A stretch of DNA of 64,000 nucleotides from Limnephilus marmoratus (lineage: Eukaryota; Arthropoda; Insecta; Trichoptera; Limnephilidae). The notes beneath the pieces are model-generated. The model worked only from the letters and a program-made list of their open reading frames with translations. It searched no databases and was not told where the DNA came from. The position numbers and the translations under genes are program-made. Below, piece after piece: positions 55,736 through 64,000 of this stretch. The stretch is taken from NCBI GenBank assembly GCA_917880885.1, contig OU862922.1, forward strand, positions 23,746,627 to 23,810,626, in the 5' to 3' direction. Numbering within the stretch: the first letter of the stretch is position 1; the number at the start of each line of letters is the position of its first letter.

Positions 55736-56459
55736 TTGGTAAAGTTTCGCTTCTACCGCGTGTAAAACTGCACTCGATTTTTTTTTCAATAATTTAATTA
55801 AGTTAAATTATCGTAAACACAAATTTGTTTATCGTGTGTTTTTTACAAATATTAATTTTTATTATCCCGGGAACACTTAAATCAATTCCCGAATACCCGG
55901 GATTTTGCTCACGCACGTAATAACTGATAGTTGTTGTTTCGTGGAGCACATGAGCGTCAGAAGTTTCCCCCGCGAATGACAGCGGTATGTTTGTATGCGC
56001 GAACACAGATGGCGTCTTGTTATTAAGTTTTTTCGGCGAATGGAGTAGAATCGGGTGCCCAAACCATGTGGGATTGGACCAAGCGAATTTTAACACCTAA
56101 TCAAAATAAATGCTCAAATTATATTCAGTTTTTTTAGTGTTAAGTTCAACATAAGAGACCAAAAAAGACAGGTAGAAGAAGAATATATCCTAATAGGGAT
56201 ATAAAATAACATAATTGAAGGTTACATCATTGTTAGGACTTTCAAAGATCATCTCGATTAAGAAACATCTATTTGCACTAAAAAGGAACTAGCGTTCATG
56301 ACGACCAAGACTTTTGTGTCTAAGAGTTTTCTCTAATAACGTATAATGCAGATAAAATTGAAGGCATCGAGTTAAACTTATTGGATCCACATTCTAAGAC
56401 TGAACTGCTTTTTGATCTAAAATCCAATTGATATCGAAGATCGTAAAAGTTTGCTTGGA
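55736..56459. other. Spacer, nothing recognised
   Basis: Apart from a short piece (CTTCTACCGCGTGTAAAACT) shared with the 5.4-kb repeat, nothing was identified. Confidence 0.4.
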
Positions 56460-56800
56460 AATCTCATTATTACACAATTCAGTCTACTTTCATCCTTACT
56501 CTGCCAGTTCCATGTCTCACTGTCATACGTAAGGGTAGGTACAAGCACTTAATTGTGGACTGCTAGCTTCGTTATTTGGGCAGTTTTTTTGTTAGCGCCA
56601 ACTACATTCAGTCCTCCATTAATAGAGTTACCTGTATTTTCCCTTCTTTCAATATCTCTATTAGCCTTCCATCTCTCGTAAACATACTTCAGAGATACAC
56701 CGTTCCGAGATACTCATCCACCTGCTCCAAGTATTTATCATTCACAGCTGTATTGCACGCTGTTTTCGTATTCTCTCTCTCAAACAGCATGACTTTGATA
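56460..56800 (-). pseudogene. RTE-type LINE fragment
   Basis: The minus strand carries KVMLFERENTKTACNTAVND followed by KYLEQVDEYLG, and further on pieces matching GRLIEILKE and INGGLNVVGA. They line up with the region just N-terminal of SEAWN at 58434-58770. Several indels break the frame, and the GRPR tail is missing. Confidence 0.75.
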
Positions 56801-57069
56801 ATAAATAAATAGAATTGTTCTAACTTTGCGTTATTAAGTTCCCGCAAAAGGTAAAAAAAACGGTAACCTGACAAATCAGATCACTTAAAAAGTGATACAA
56901 AGTCATAAAAAATTAGGTGAATTAACTATATTAACTAGGTTGTGTTAGGTTAGGTTTATGGGCTGGATTATTTTCATCACTTTTACCGACGACTCTAGAT
57001 CATTTTAAAAAAATGTCTTTATTTGTCACTATTCTGATTTATTTGATTAGAAAAGAAAACATAGCTTAC

Positions 57070-57226
57070 CAGGTGTAGAGGCTCCGTTGGGACTGTCAAT
57101 GTCCACCACGAGCGGCTCGCTGCTCTCTTCGTCGTGCTGGTGGTAGGACGAGTTGTTGGAGGGCTCTCCCGGGGAGGGGGGACCCGACTCTATCTCGCTA
57201 CCCTTGCTGCGCTTGCCATCGGCACC
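57070..57226 (-). CDS. Internal exon of an unidentified host gene
   Basis: On the minus strand the intron end TATTCCCAATTTCAG precedes a 157-base exon that closes with CACCTG|GTAAGC, so acceptor and donor are both good. Only one frame is open; the other two have stops. It encodes GADGKRSKGSEIESGPPSPG, EPSNNSSYHQHDEESSEP and LVVDIDSPNGASTP. This is a polar, Ser/Pro/Glu-rich linker ending in an acidic VVDID patch, with high GC at third positions unlike all surroundings. The donor is phase 1. Such linkers are common between domains of transcription regulators, but I do not recognise the gene. This is the only host coding piece I regard as solid. Confidence 0.85.
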
Positions 57227-57530
57227 CTGAAATTGGGAATATTTTTTTAGAAAATTGAATTAGAAATAAGAAAAGTTTCTTTTGGGCAATACAAATAAAT
57301 AACTAGCATGTTTATGGAAGTTCCATTACAAAATAGAAAGCTAACAGAAGAAAAGTAACAAGAACAAAAACAAACCAAATCAAATCAAATCAAATAAAAT
57401 AAAATACCTAACCTAACTAGGTTCATGACTGTTGTATGGTCGATAAATAGTACCCATCAGTCCTACAATACATATATATATATAGCTGTTAAGATTTTAA
57501 TTAAATGAAGACAAATGAACCAAAACGTAC

Positions 57531-57946
57531 AGCGTCGATGACATTGGGCGAGTTTACAAGCTACTATCTGGGAAATTCACTATCTGTTAGTAAACTCGCT
57601 CAGTGTAATCGTGTTACTTGCTAACTAGCACATTGTTGACAATCGACGAAAAAAGTTGAAACTTTACTTGCTACTCGCTTACTCGTGATTGGTTTATTTA
57701 TGCGTTCAAAATGGCTGCCAACAAACAGCTGATTTCGACTGTCAAAAATCTGACAGAATTAGTTCACGCAGGCGTCGTTATTCTCGCTACTGGCGCTAGC
57801 AGGGACCTGCGAGATCAGTTACCTACAAAAATGTTGGCTACTGAGCGAGTGGACAGTTTTGTGTCATCATGACAATCTCACTCGCCGATTCACTCGCTTT
57901 TAAACTAGTAGATAGTAGCTTGCAAACCGCAATGTAATTGAGGCTT
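57531..57946. mobile_element. Non-autonomous TIR element (MITE), copy 2
   Basis: AGCGTCGATGACATTGGGCG at the left and CAATGTAATTGAGGCT at the right correspond to the termini of 216-620. The interior matches (ATGGCTGCCAA; TTAGTTCACGCAGGCGTCGT; CGAGTGGACAGTTTTGTGT). The right terminus is more decayed than in copy 1. Confidence 0.78.
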
Positions 57947-58433
57947 AACCGAATAGAGAAATTAATCGACTGACTGACAAAGAAAAATATGACAACGCAT
58001 GAAAAATGTGAAAGAAAAACTCATTTAAAAAAGCCGCAGTAAAAGCATTTTATAAAAACTCTAAAATTGAAAGCTAAATTTTAAAACATAATCAATGTAT
58101 TATTCGTGCTACTTTTCAAGTTGTATTATATTGAAAAAATGCGTAAAATAAAAAATATGACCGGTTAAAATAGAACGGTGACAAGACAACTCAACAATGT
58201 GCAACTTCATCACTACTTTGAAAAGTTAATAAATCGAAAAGTTATTATCGATGAAAAAAAAACAACTTCGTTATAGGTTACGTTTGGATTAGGTTAAGAC
58301 CACTAAAAAAATATTACTTTCAAACACTTTTCAAGGGGGTGTTGAAATGCCACTTTTTTGAGTTGTCATACCAAATAGAATAATGACAAAACATAACAAG
58401 ACAAAATAATAGGTTATGTTAGTTTAGGATAGG

Positions 58434-59090
58434 TTAGATGAACGAAGTATGTATGAAGAATGAGTTAATGATGAATGTAAGTAAGTCTAAAGTCAAGGTA
58501 TTTGAAAGAGAGAGTATGAAAACAATGTGCAACATAGTTGTGAATGATGAGTATTTGGAGCAGGTGGATGAGTTTGTGTACTTGGGAAGTATGTTTACGA
58601 GAGATGGAAGGGCTGACAGAGATATCGAAAGAAGGATAAATGCAGGCAATTCTATTAATGGAGGACTGAACGTCGTTGGCGCCAACAAAAAACTGTCCAA
58701 AGAAGCGAAGTTAGCCGTCCATAATGGAGTGCTGGTACCTACCCTGATGTATGGCAGTGAGGCATGGAACATGGATAAGATTAAGAAAGGGACGCTCAGA
58801 TGGTTTGGGCATGTAGAGCGAATGAACGAGGAAAGGAGTGTAAGGAGAATATATGACGCAAATGTGAATGGAAGAAGAAGTCGGGGACGCCCGAGGAAGA
58901 CATAGCACGACCAAGAGAATCAGATACTTGAGTCGGGCCATGTGAAGAGTCGGAATAATAGAAGAGCATGTATGAGACGATGTACGAATGTGAACGAGGC
59001 AAGGAGTGTGTGCCAAGATCGAGTTGTTTGGCGGTCCGTCCTCTCTGCCTACCCCTGCGGGGAAACGGCGTGATGGTTAGTTAGTTAGTT
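58434..59090 (+). pseudogene. RTE-type LINE 3' end, longest copy
   Basis: One 155-codon frame reads VNDEYLEQVDEFVYLGSMFT, RDGRADRDIERRINAGNSIN, HNGVLVPTLMYGSEAWN, then directly KKGTLRWFGHVERMN and RRSRGRPRKT with a stop (TAG for the usual W). YLGS followed by RDG and INxxxxN..L, then GSEAW and GRPR, is the C-terminal order of RTE-like polymerases. About 50 residues between SEAWN and LRWFGH, kept at 51040-51620, are deleted. It ends in GGCGTGATGGTTAGTTAG. The region N-terminal to VSKSK, including the catalytic RT core, is missing. Confidence 0.9.
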
Positions 59091-59624
59091 TAGGATAGGT
59101 TAGTTTATTCAATGTTTTGATTTTCACGAAACCAACAAATTTAACATTATACGGACTTTGTTTTGGCAGTTCAGTGAGTTCATTTTGAACCCGGGAGGTC
59201 ACGGTTTTAAAACTCATCGGAATGCAATCGGCAATATTTGAACGCTTTGATTGTTCGGGGATCTTTCTCCCTGGGCGATAAAGACATTTCGGCACATTTA
59301 TGCCACAACGGCGTTGCGGTGCTAAATTTTATTGGCTTCGGCAGTGGGAACTTAAACGTAATCGATTCTCCGGGCGGGAAGTTGAGCGTGAAGAAGAGGT
59401 GGAACAGTGGAAGATGACTTTCCCGTGGTGCGTTTCGTACTACGATTATTGGATGCTGGATTATTGGATTTCAATTGTCCTTTCTCAAAACCTGGAGCTT
59501 TATTGATCGGTGTTATGATAATAAGTTTGTATTTGTATGTATCCCAACAGCTTTGGAGTGAGTAAAATTTTGGCGTTTTTCGAAATAAAAATGACAATTA
59601 TTTTTTGGAGTGAAAACTTTAGCA
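59091..59624. other. Unique spacer
   Basis: 59160-59480 is non-repetitive and of balanced composition, with CGATAAAGACATTTCGGCAC. Open frames on both strands show no motif or splice pattern that I can defend. Confidence 0.3.
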
Positions 59625-59815
59625 CCGTTGTGATTAGAAACTCGATGAAACGAAAAATAGCGAAGTTAAAAAAAAACAGACACATACATCTATAGCCTGC
59701 GAGAGATAATCGGTCTCCTCTTTGTGCGGTGCTTCGTAGCCCCCCCCCCCCCCTCCCTCCCACCCTTGTCTACTTTAGTTTTCTGAAAGTTTCACTTCGA
59801 CAGAGTGTGAACTGC
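59625..59815. repeat. Dispersed repeat, copy 2, with poly(C) run
   Basis: It follows 5440-5615 (GAAACTCGATGAAACGAAAA; AGCCTGCGAGAGA; ATCGGTCTCCTCTTTGTGC) and has about 13 C inserted at 59740-59752. Confidence 0.65.
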
Positions 59816-59984
59816 AAGCTTGTAATTTTTTTTAAATAAATTTCTTCAAGCTCAAAAATTGAATAGGTACCTACTTAAAATATTTGCACAAAAAAAATTC
59901 CAGAAAAAACTTTTTATGAAGATCGCGTCAATGAGGTGAAACTCTTTCAAGGTGGATAATTTCTCATTTGGAAAATAGCAATTT

Positions 59985-60410
59985 GGAAGGCGGGTATGGG
60001 TACCGCCGCCCCGTGTACCATTTTTTGGATAACCAACGCCTCTGCCATAGGTCATCCCAAGTGGTTCGCCACGTTTGGAGACTTAGCAAGGTTGCCCATG
60101 TTCGTCAGATGAGGTGTGATCAGGACTTGGCGGTGCATGCGCTTGCCCATCTGCTGCCTGGCGGGCCGGATCGCGCTTGGGGAGACCCATTTATCTCTCC
60201 AGCTGGTCTGACTCCCCCCATGGTCTTGCACCGCAATGGGATGGATGGATTCACTGGACACACTGACCCCTAGATTCCTATACGCCCCTTATTCCTTTTT
60301 CCTTCCCAGAACTTCCTCTCCTGCCTTTCCTTAAAATGACCCTCCACACTTCATCCCAAAATATGACAAAGGCAAATACGAAAAGTATTCTCCTCGTGGA
60401 CCTCCTGTGT
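59985..60410 (+). mobile_element. S2 SINE-like element, plus copy
   Basis: It starts GGCGGGTATGGGTACCGCCG, then TTGGATAACCAACGCCTCTG, GTGGTTCGCCACGTTTGGAG, CCTAGATTCCTATACGCCCC, TTCCCAGAACTTCCTCTCCT and ACCCTCCACACTTCATCCC. The 3' stem-loop is decayed. Confidence 0.78.
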
Positions 60411-60439
60411 AGCGTTAAGCGTTTGCCTGTGTGGCAAAG

Positions 60440-60610
60440 AGAAGTGAAGATGCGGGTTGATAAGTTCCGAGCTCTTCAGAGCTGGTCAATGAACACAGCT
60501 AAAACCATTGGAGACTAGGTTTAGATTCTAAATACTGGTCATTCACCAGAAAGAGCAGTACCTATCATTCTGGAACTTCGTGCAAATATACCTACTAAGT
60601 ATATTATTTT
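60440..60610 (-). mobile_element. Diverged S1 SINE copy
   Basis: CAATGAACACAGCTAAAACC, CTGGTCATTCACCAGAAAGA and CATTCTGGAACTTCGTGCAA follow the S1 body on the minus strand. The head is not recognisable. Confidence 0.6.
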
Positions 60611-60733
60611 AATAAGAGTTGTTTTAATTTTTATTTATTTTCTTATTCGTTTACGCCAGAATTGAAATTTTGAATCAATAACCAAGAGCTTTCCGCACTG
60701 CTACATTAATATCTCGATCGTTAAATTATAATA

Positions 60734-61104
60734 CAGGGTGTTAAGGGATGTACTTGACTTACTTTAACGAGTGATTCCTGACATTATTTGGAGTAAAAAA
60801 TGTATAAAAAAAATTTGGTCTCCGGTGACATTTTTGATGTTTTTTTTTTTTCTATAATAACATAAAAAATGGTAGTTATTGAACAGTTGGAGGCGGGGTA
60901 AGGGGTTCGTTGGACACCCGGCTGAGTGACCAGTGACGACATGCGGAAGAAAATTTTTTTTGTTTGATTTTGAAGAAAAAATTTTTGAAAAAAAAAAGTC
61001 GTCAAAAAAGTCACCGTAGACCAAAATTTCATTTACATTTTTTACTCCAAATAATGTCAGGAATCGCTGGTTAAAGTAAGTCAAGTACGTCCCTTAACAC
61101 CCTG
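60734..61104. mobile_element. Foldback element, copy 3 (TA-flanked)
   Basis: CAGGGTGTTAAGGGATG at the left and CGTCCCTTAACACCCTG at the right, with TA outside. The central block (GAGGCGGGGTAAGGGGTTCG; ACACCCGGCTGAGTGACCAG) is shared with copies 1 and 2. Paired frames on opposite strands come from the arms. Confidence 0.82.
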
Positions 61105-61741
61105 TATATAATAATAATAATGATTTATTGTCTTCATTTCTTAGTAACAAGTAGAGATAATGATATCCTCACTGGGATCTCCCGTGCTGAGGATTTCATT
61201 TACATATTATAATTTAATTAATATGAATTAGACATAACATATATCATGTAGTATTTTTTTTAAAATAATAATAAACTAAATAAGATAGTGTATTTTTTTA
61301 TAATTCAGTTCACTAGATTCGGTATTAGTCTGTATTTGATATCAGTATATTTTCTATTTCGGATCTCCCTATATTTACTATCCAGCTTTTTATTTGAAAT
61401 TTAAATGTTATAATGTTGAGGTTTTTGAGTGAGAGTGGTATTTTATTGTAGAGTTTAATGCCATAATTTATGAAGCTTTTTTTGCCCAAATTTTGTGTTA
61501 GTAGTTACTTGTTGGATATGTTTTTGACCATGAGATCTAGTGTTTCTAATGTACGTGTTAGTTGTTATATCTTGGGTTTTGTACTTATGAATATAAATGA
61601 GTATAGTTTTATAATATAGTTGTTTAATTGACATGATGTTAAGATTGTAGAAGATTTCGTCAGTGCTAGTTCTTACAGGAACTTTCAGTATAATTTTCAT
61701 TATGGCTTTTTGGGTTTTAATTAGTGGATTTAGTATGTTTT
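61105..61741. other. Spacer, possible old retroelement tail
   Basis: AT-rich with no recognisable gene. The minus strand shows weak LINE-tail-like composition only. Confidence 0.35.
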
Positions 61742-61952
61742 TATTTGTTTATTTGTTTATTTGTTTATTTGTTTATTTGTTTGTTTGTTTATTTGTTTAT
61801 TTGTTTATTTGTTTATTTGTTTATTTATTTATTTGTTTATTTGTTTATTTGTTTATTTGTTTATTTGTTTATTTGTTTATTTGTTTATTTGTTTATTTGT
61901 TTATTTGTTTATTTGTTTATTTGTTTATTTGTTTATTTGTTTATTTGTTTAT
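61742..61952. repeat. Octamer microsatellite (TTTATTTG)n
   Basis: About 26 nearly perfect copies of an eight-base unit, with a few interruptions (TTTGTTTG, TTTATTTA). Three overlapping open frames rich in FIYCL-type repeats are translations of this run and are not genes. Confidence 0.97.
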
Positions 61953-62894
61953 TAGGACATACACAGTACATAAGTTTACAAGTTATAAGGAATGTTAAAT
62001 GAAGTTATTAGATGATTTAGTACCTATTACGTAAGTCCGTATAATATCTGGGATAATTCGCCTGGGATTTGAACAGTTCTTAAAACTTAACTAATGAATG
62101 AAAGAAAGAGAAGAATAATATAAAGGAAAATTGTATACAAAGATAAAAGAGATTTTTTTTTTTTAGAATAAGAATTACATGCTAACAAATTGTAATTAGT
62201 TTAGTGAAAAGATAAATATTTTTAGAGCAATAAATACATTTGCATTAGCACTGCCCCATCCGATAATACCGTATTCTAACAGTGATTGGCAGAGAGCCAT
62301 GTAAATCTCGATTAAGTCTTTTTTAATGAGGACATTCCTGATAGCTTTGAAAAAATAACTTAGTTTTGGGTAAAAGGTACAAAAAACACTTAATGATTGA
62401 TGTTAGTCAGTACTCGCAATTAGTAGATAAATAAATGAACACAATCATCAAAAGAATATAAAATTAGCAAATAACCGGGTCAGACCCGCGGCAGCAAACA
62501 GACCCTTATTTAAAAAAATAAGAAGTCGTTTAAAAAAGTTCGTTAACTTAAAATAAAATTGGACCAATCAAGTCGGGCGTGGCGGGTGCCGATCACACTA
62601 AAAAAGGCAAAGCTATTAACCGATGAAATTAATTAACATTCGTGTCGATCAGTCACTTTTGACTTGTGGGCGGGTTACGTCCTCTACGCCCTTTGGTCTT
62701 CCGAGAAAACGGAAACTACATGAAAACAAAGGTGTCTATTGTCTATTTATTGGACGTTTACTGTCTTCGTTTTACACTTGTTTATTTGCCATGAGATCTC
62801 GTTTACAACACTCTGCCCGCGAGTAAGAAAATCATAGTGAAGTGAGCACAATCCCAAAATACATTAATTATAAAGATGTTAGATCATAAATAAT
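61953..62894. other. Spacer, unique part at 62540-62830
   Basis: 62540-62830 has balanced composition and no repeat copy. A frame at 62623-62826 lacks recognisable motifs and splice support. Function unknown. Confidence 0.3.
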
Positions 62895-63015
62895 AAGAGA
62901 AGAGCCGATGTATGAATGTGAGTGAGGCACAGAGTATGTGCGAAGACCGAGTTGTTTGGCGGTCCGTCCTCTCTGCCTACCCCTGCGGGGAAACGACGTG
63001 ATGGTTAGTTAGATA
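62895..63015 (+). pseudogene. RTE-type LINE extreme 3' end
   Basis: AAGACCGAGTTGTTTGGCGG, TCCGTCCTCTCTGCCTACCC and CGGGGAAACGACGTGATGGT match the end of the 58.4-kb copy. Only the last 120 bases are present. Confidence 0.82.
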
Positions 63016-63049
63016 TAAAGATGTTTTTTTACTCAGAATTTTGGATCTT

Positions 63050-63215
63050 TTGACCGGTCAGTAACTGAGTCAGTGGCATCGCGTTTGGGTCCCACTCAGG
63101 CGTCCCGTGTTCGATTCCTCGGCTGGCTAAGTCCTCCATCAGAAGCAACACATGACACAAGCAACATTTTCCGCTTACTGTGGTGATAATAGGAGATTTA
63201 AATATTGTTAGGTTA
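63050..63215 (+). mobile_element. tRNA-headed SINE, family S4
   Basis: GACCGGTCAGTAACTGAGTC, TTTGGGTCCCACTCAGGCGT, box B-like TGTTCGATTCC and TTTTCCGCTTACTGTGGTGA. Same order as 40432-40562. Confidence 0.7.
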
Positions 63216-63527
63216 TTTGTAACCCGTTTTAACCCGGTTATCTTTTTTTATAAAAAAAAATTTAAATTAAAAATCGAAACAACACCGATTAAATATTTAT
63301 AATTGATCTATCCACCCTCATTTTCGAATAATTTACTGATTATAATGATTAATTTATAGGTCAACACGCGCTCCCCCTTTATCTAACGTTACAGTGCTAT
63401 TTATTAATTAATTTTTTTGGTATAATTTTGGAAATCGAAGCAAATAATTTCTCAGAAAAATCTTCCAGTCTTTTTTAAATGGCTAAGTTTCGATTACTAC
63501 AACATGATAACAAATGAGTAAAAGTGA

Positions 63528-63890
63528 TCCGGAGGCGCGGCACGGGTTCAAATCCCAGAGTGTTCAAGTAAATTTCATTTGATTGATTTTCAATTTAATG
63601 GTTTAAAATAATATACGTTAATAATGCACGTTCCAGAGTGGAAGATACTCTATGTATCGCCCTGGTGTAAGACCACAATTCAGAATTTAAATGTCGCTTG
63701 AAATGGCTTTAGCCGTTTTTTGTGATCAGGTCGGAGAGCCAGGAACTTCTCCACCTACCTCTTCCAACCGCCTTCCCCTCTCCACTACCTACGGCCTCAC
63801 AACAAACCCCAATTGGAGATGCCATTGTCTCACCGGCTCCGGGCGGTAGGGAGCAGCTGAGACTCTTGTGCGATATTCACATAAACTTAC
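63528..63890 (+). mobile_element. tRNA-headed SINE, family S1 (head partly lost)
   Basis: Only the box B side of the head remains (GGAGGCGCGGCACGGGTTCA). The body then follows with CCAGAGTGGAAGATACTCT, ATCGCCCTGGTGTAAGACCA and AATTGGAGATGCCATTGTCT. Older than the 5.7-kb copy by its substitutions. Confidence 0.82.
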
Positions 63891-64000
63891 AACTTATGAA
63901 CATAAATTTAATATAGATTGTAAATTAAAACAAACTAATGCGTATGATAAATAGGTTGAGTAAAGTTGAACAATAAGTAATTCAATTGTCATAAAATTTC

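Noticed and set aside
61663..62002. Three overlapping open frames with strongly repeated hydrophobic sequence
   Set aside because: They are translations of the (TTTATTTG)n microsatellite in all frames; no independent evidence of a gene.
1..64000. Endogenous virus or LTR retrotransposon
   Set aside because: No gag-pol-env order, long terminal direct repeats, protease or integrase motif was seen. All RT sequences are of non-LTR type.

Overview
This is a window of animal nuclear DNA, most likely insect. It is AT-rich, has no operon-like gene packing, and is dominated by transposable elements of insect type: RNase H-bearing LINEs, RTE-like and Jockey/CR1-like LINE remnants, tRNA-headed SINEs, and several MITE families. 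Only one convincing host coding piece is present: a 157-nt internal exon on the minus strand at 57070-57226, with good splice sites on both sides and a single open frame. Several GC-rich islands (6.9, 19.2, 27.6, 50.9 and 53.4 kb) can be read on the minus strand as further exons in a phase that fits this exon's donor. The window may therefore be intronic and 3' territory of one large minus-strand gene. I could not name that gene or the species.

Layout. 0-12.5 kb: a 0.4-kb MITE (second copy at 57.5 kb), a 1.3-kb hAT-like element with direct repeats, two tRNA-headed SINEs (family S1), an 0.86-kb TIR element (family B, further copies at 13.9 and 49.6 kb), RTE-type LINE tails and a foldback element (further copies at 15.2 and 60.7 kb). 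13-18 kb: a GGGGCC-ended MITE, a head-to-head pair of S3 SINEs around a foldback element, two copies of a Mutator-like MITE with arrays of evenly spaced subterminal repeats, and a tRNA-Thr-like locus. 19-25.4 kb: SINE family S2, and a degenerate Jockey/CR1-like LINE split by a 2.8-kb element. That element has 300-bp inverted repeats and one broken gene resembling an FEN/XPG-like (PIN-fold) protein with a Cys-rich tail. 25.6-27.4 kb: a truncated LINE holding a MITE and an RTE insertion, the latter itself split by a retroelement with a hammerhead-ribozyme-like core. 27.8-32.3 kb: further LINE 3' ends.

32.9-34 kb is a minisatellite with a 348-bp higher-order period. 34-41.3 kb holds a perfect hairpin, a TA-flanked MITE, a tyrosine-recombinase (Crypton-like) remnant, a 360-bp foldback, and an S2 SINE split by a MITE with a 9-bp duplication. 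42.0-47.3 kb is a nearly complete non-LTR retrotransposon (gag-like ORF1; APE-RT-RNase H ORF2), each ORF broken by a single-base slip. 47-64 kb holds the third and longest Mutator-like MITE, several copies of one RTE 3' end, the host exon, an octamer microsatellite and more SINEs.

No rRNA, CRISPR array, prokaryotic gene or endogenous virus was seen. Names such as S1-S4 and family B are labels used only here. Family assignments rest on motifs and remembered family features, not on searches.
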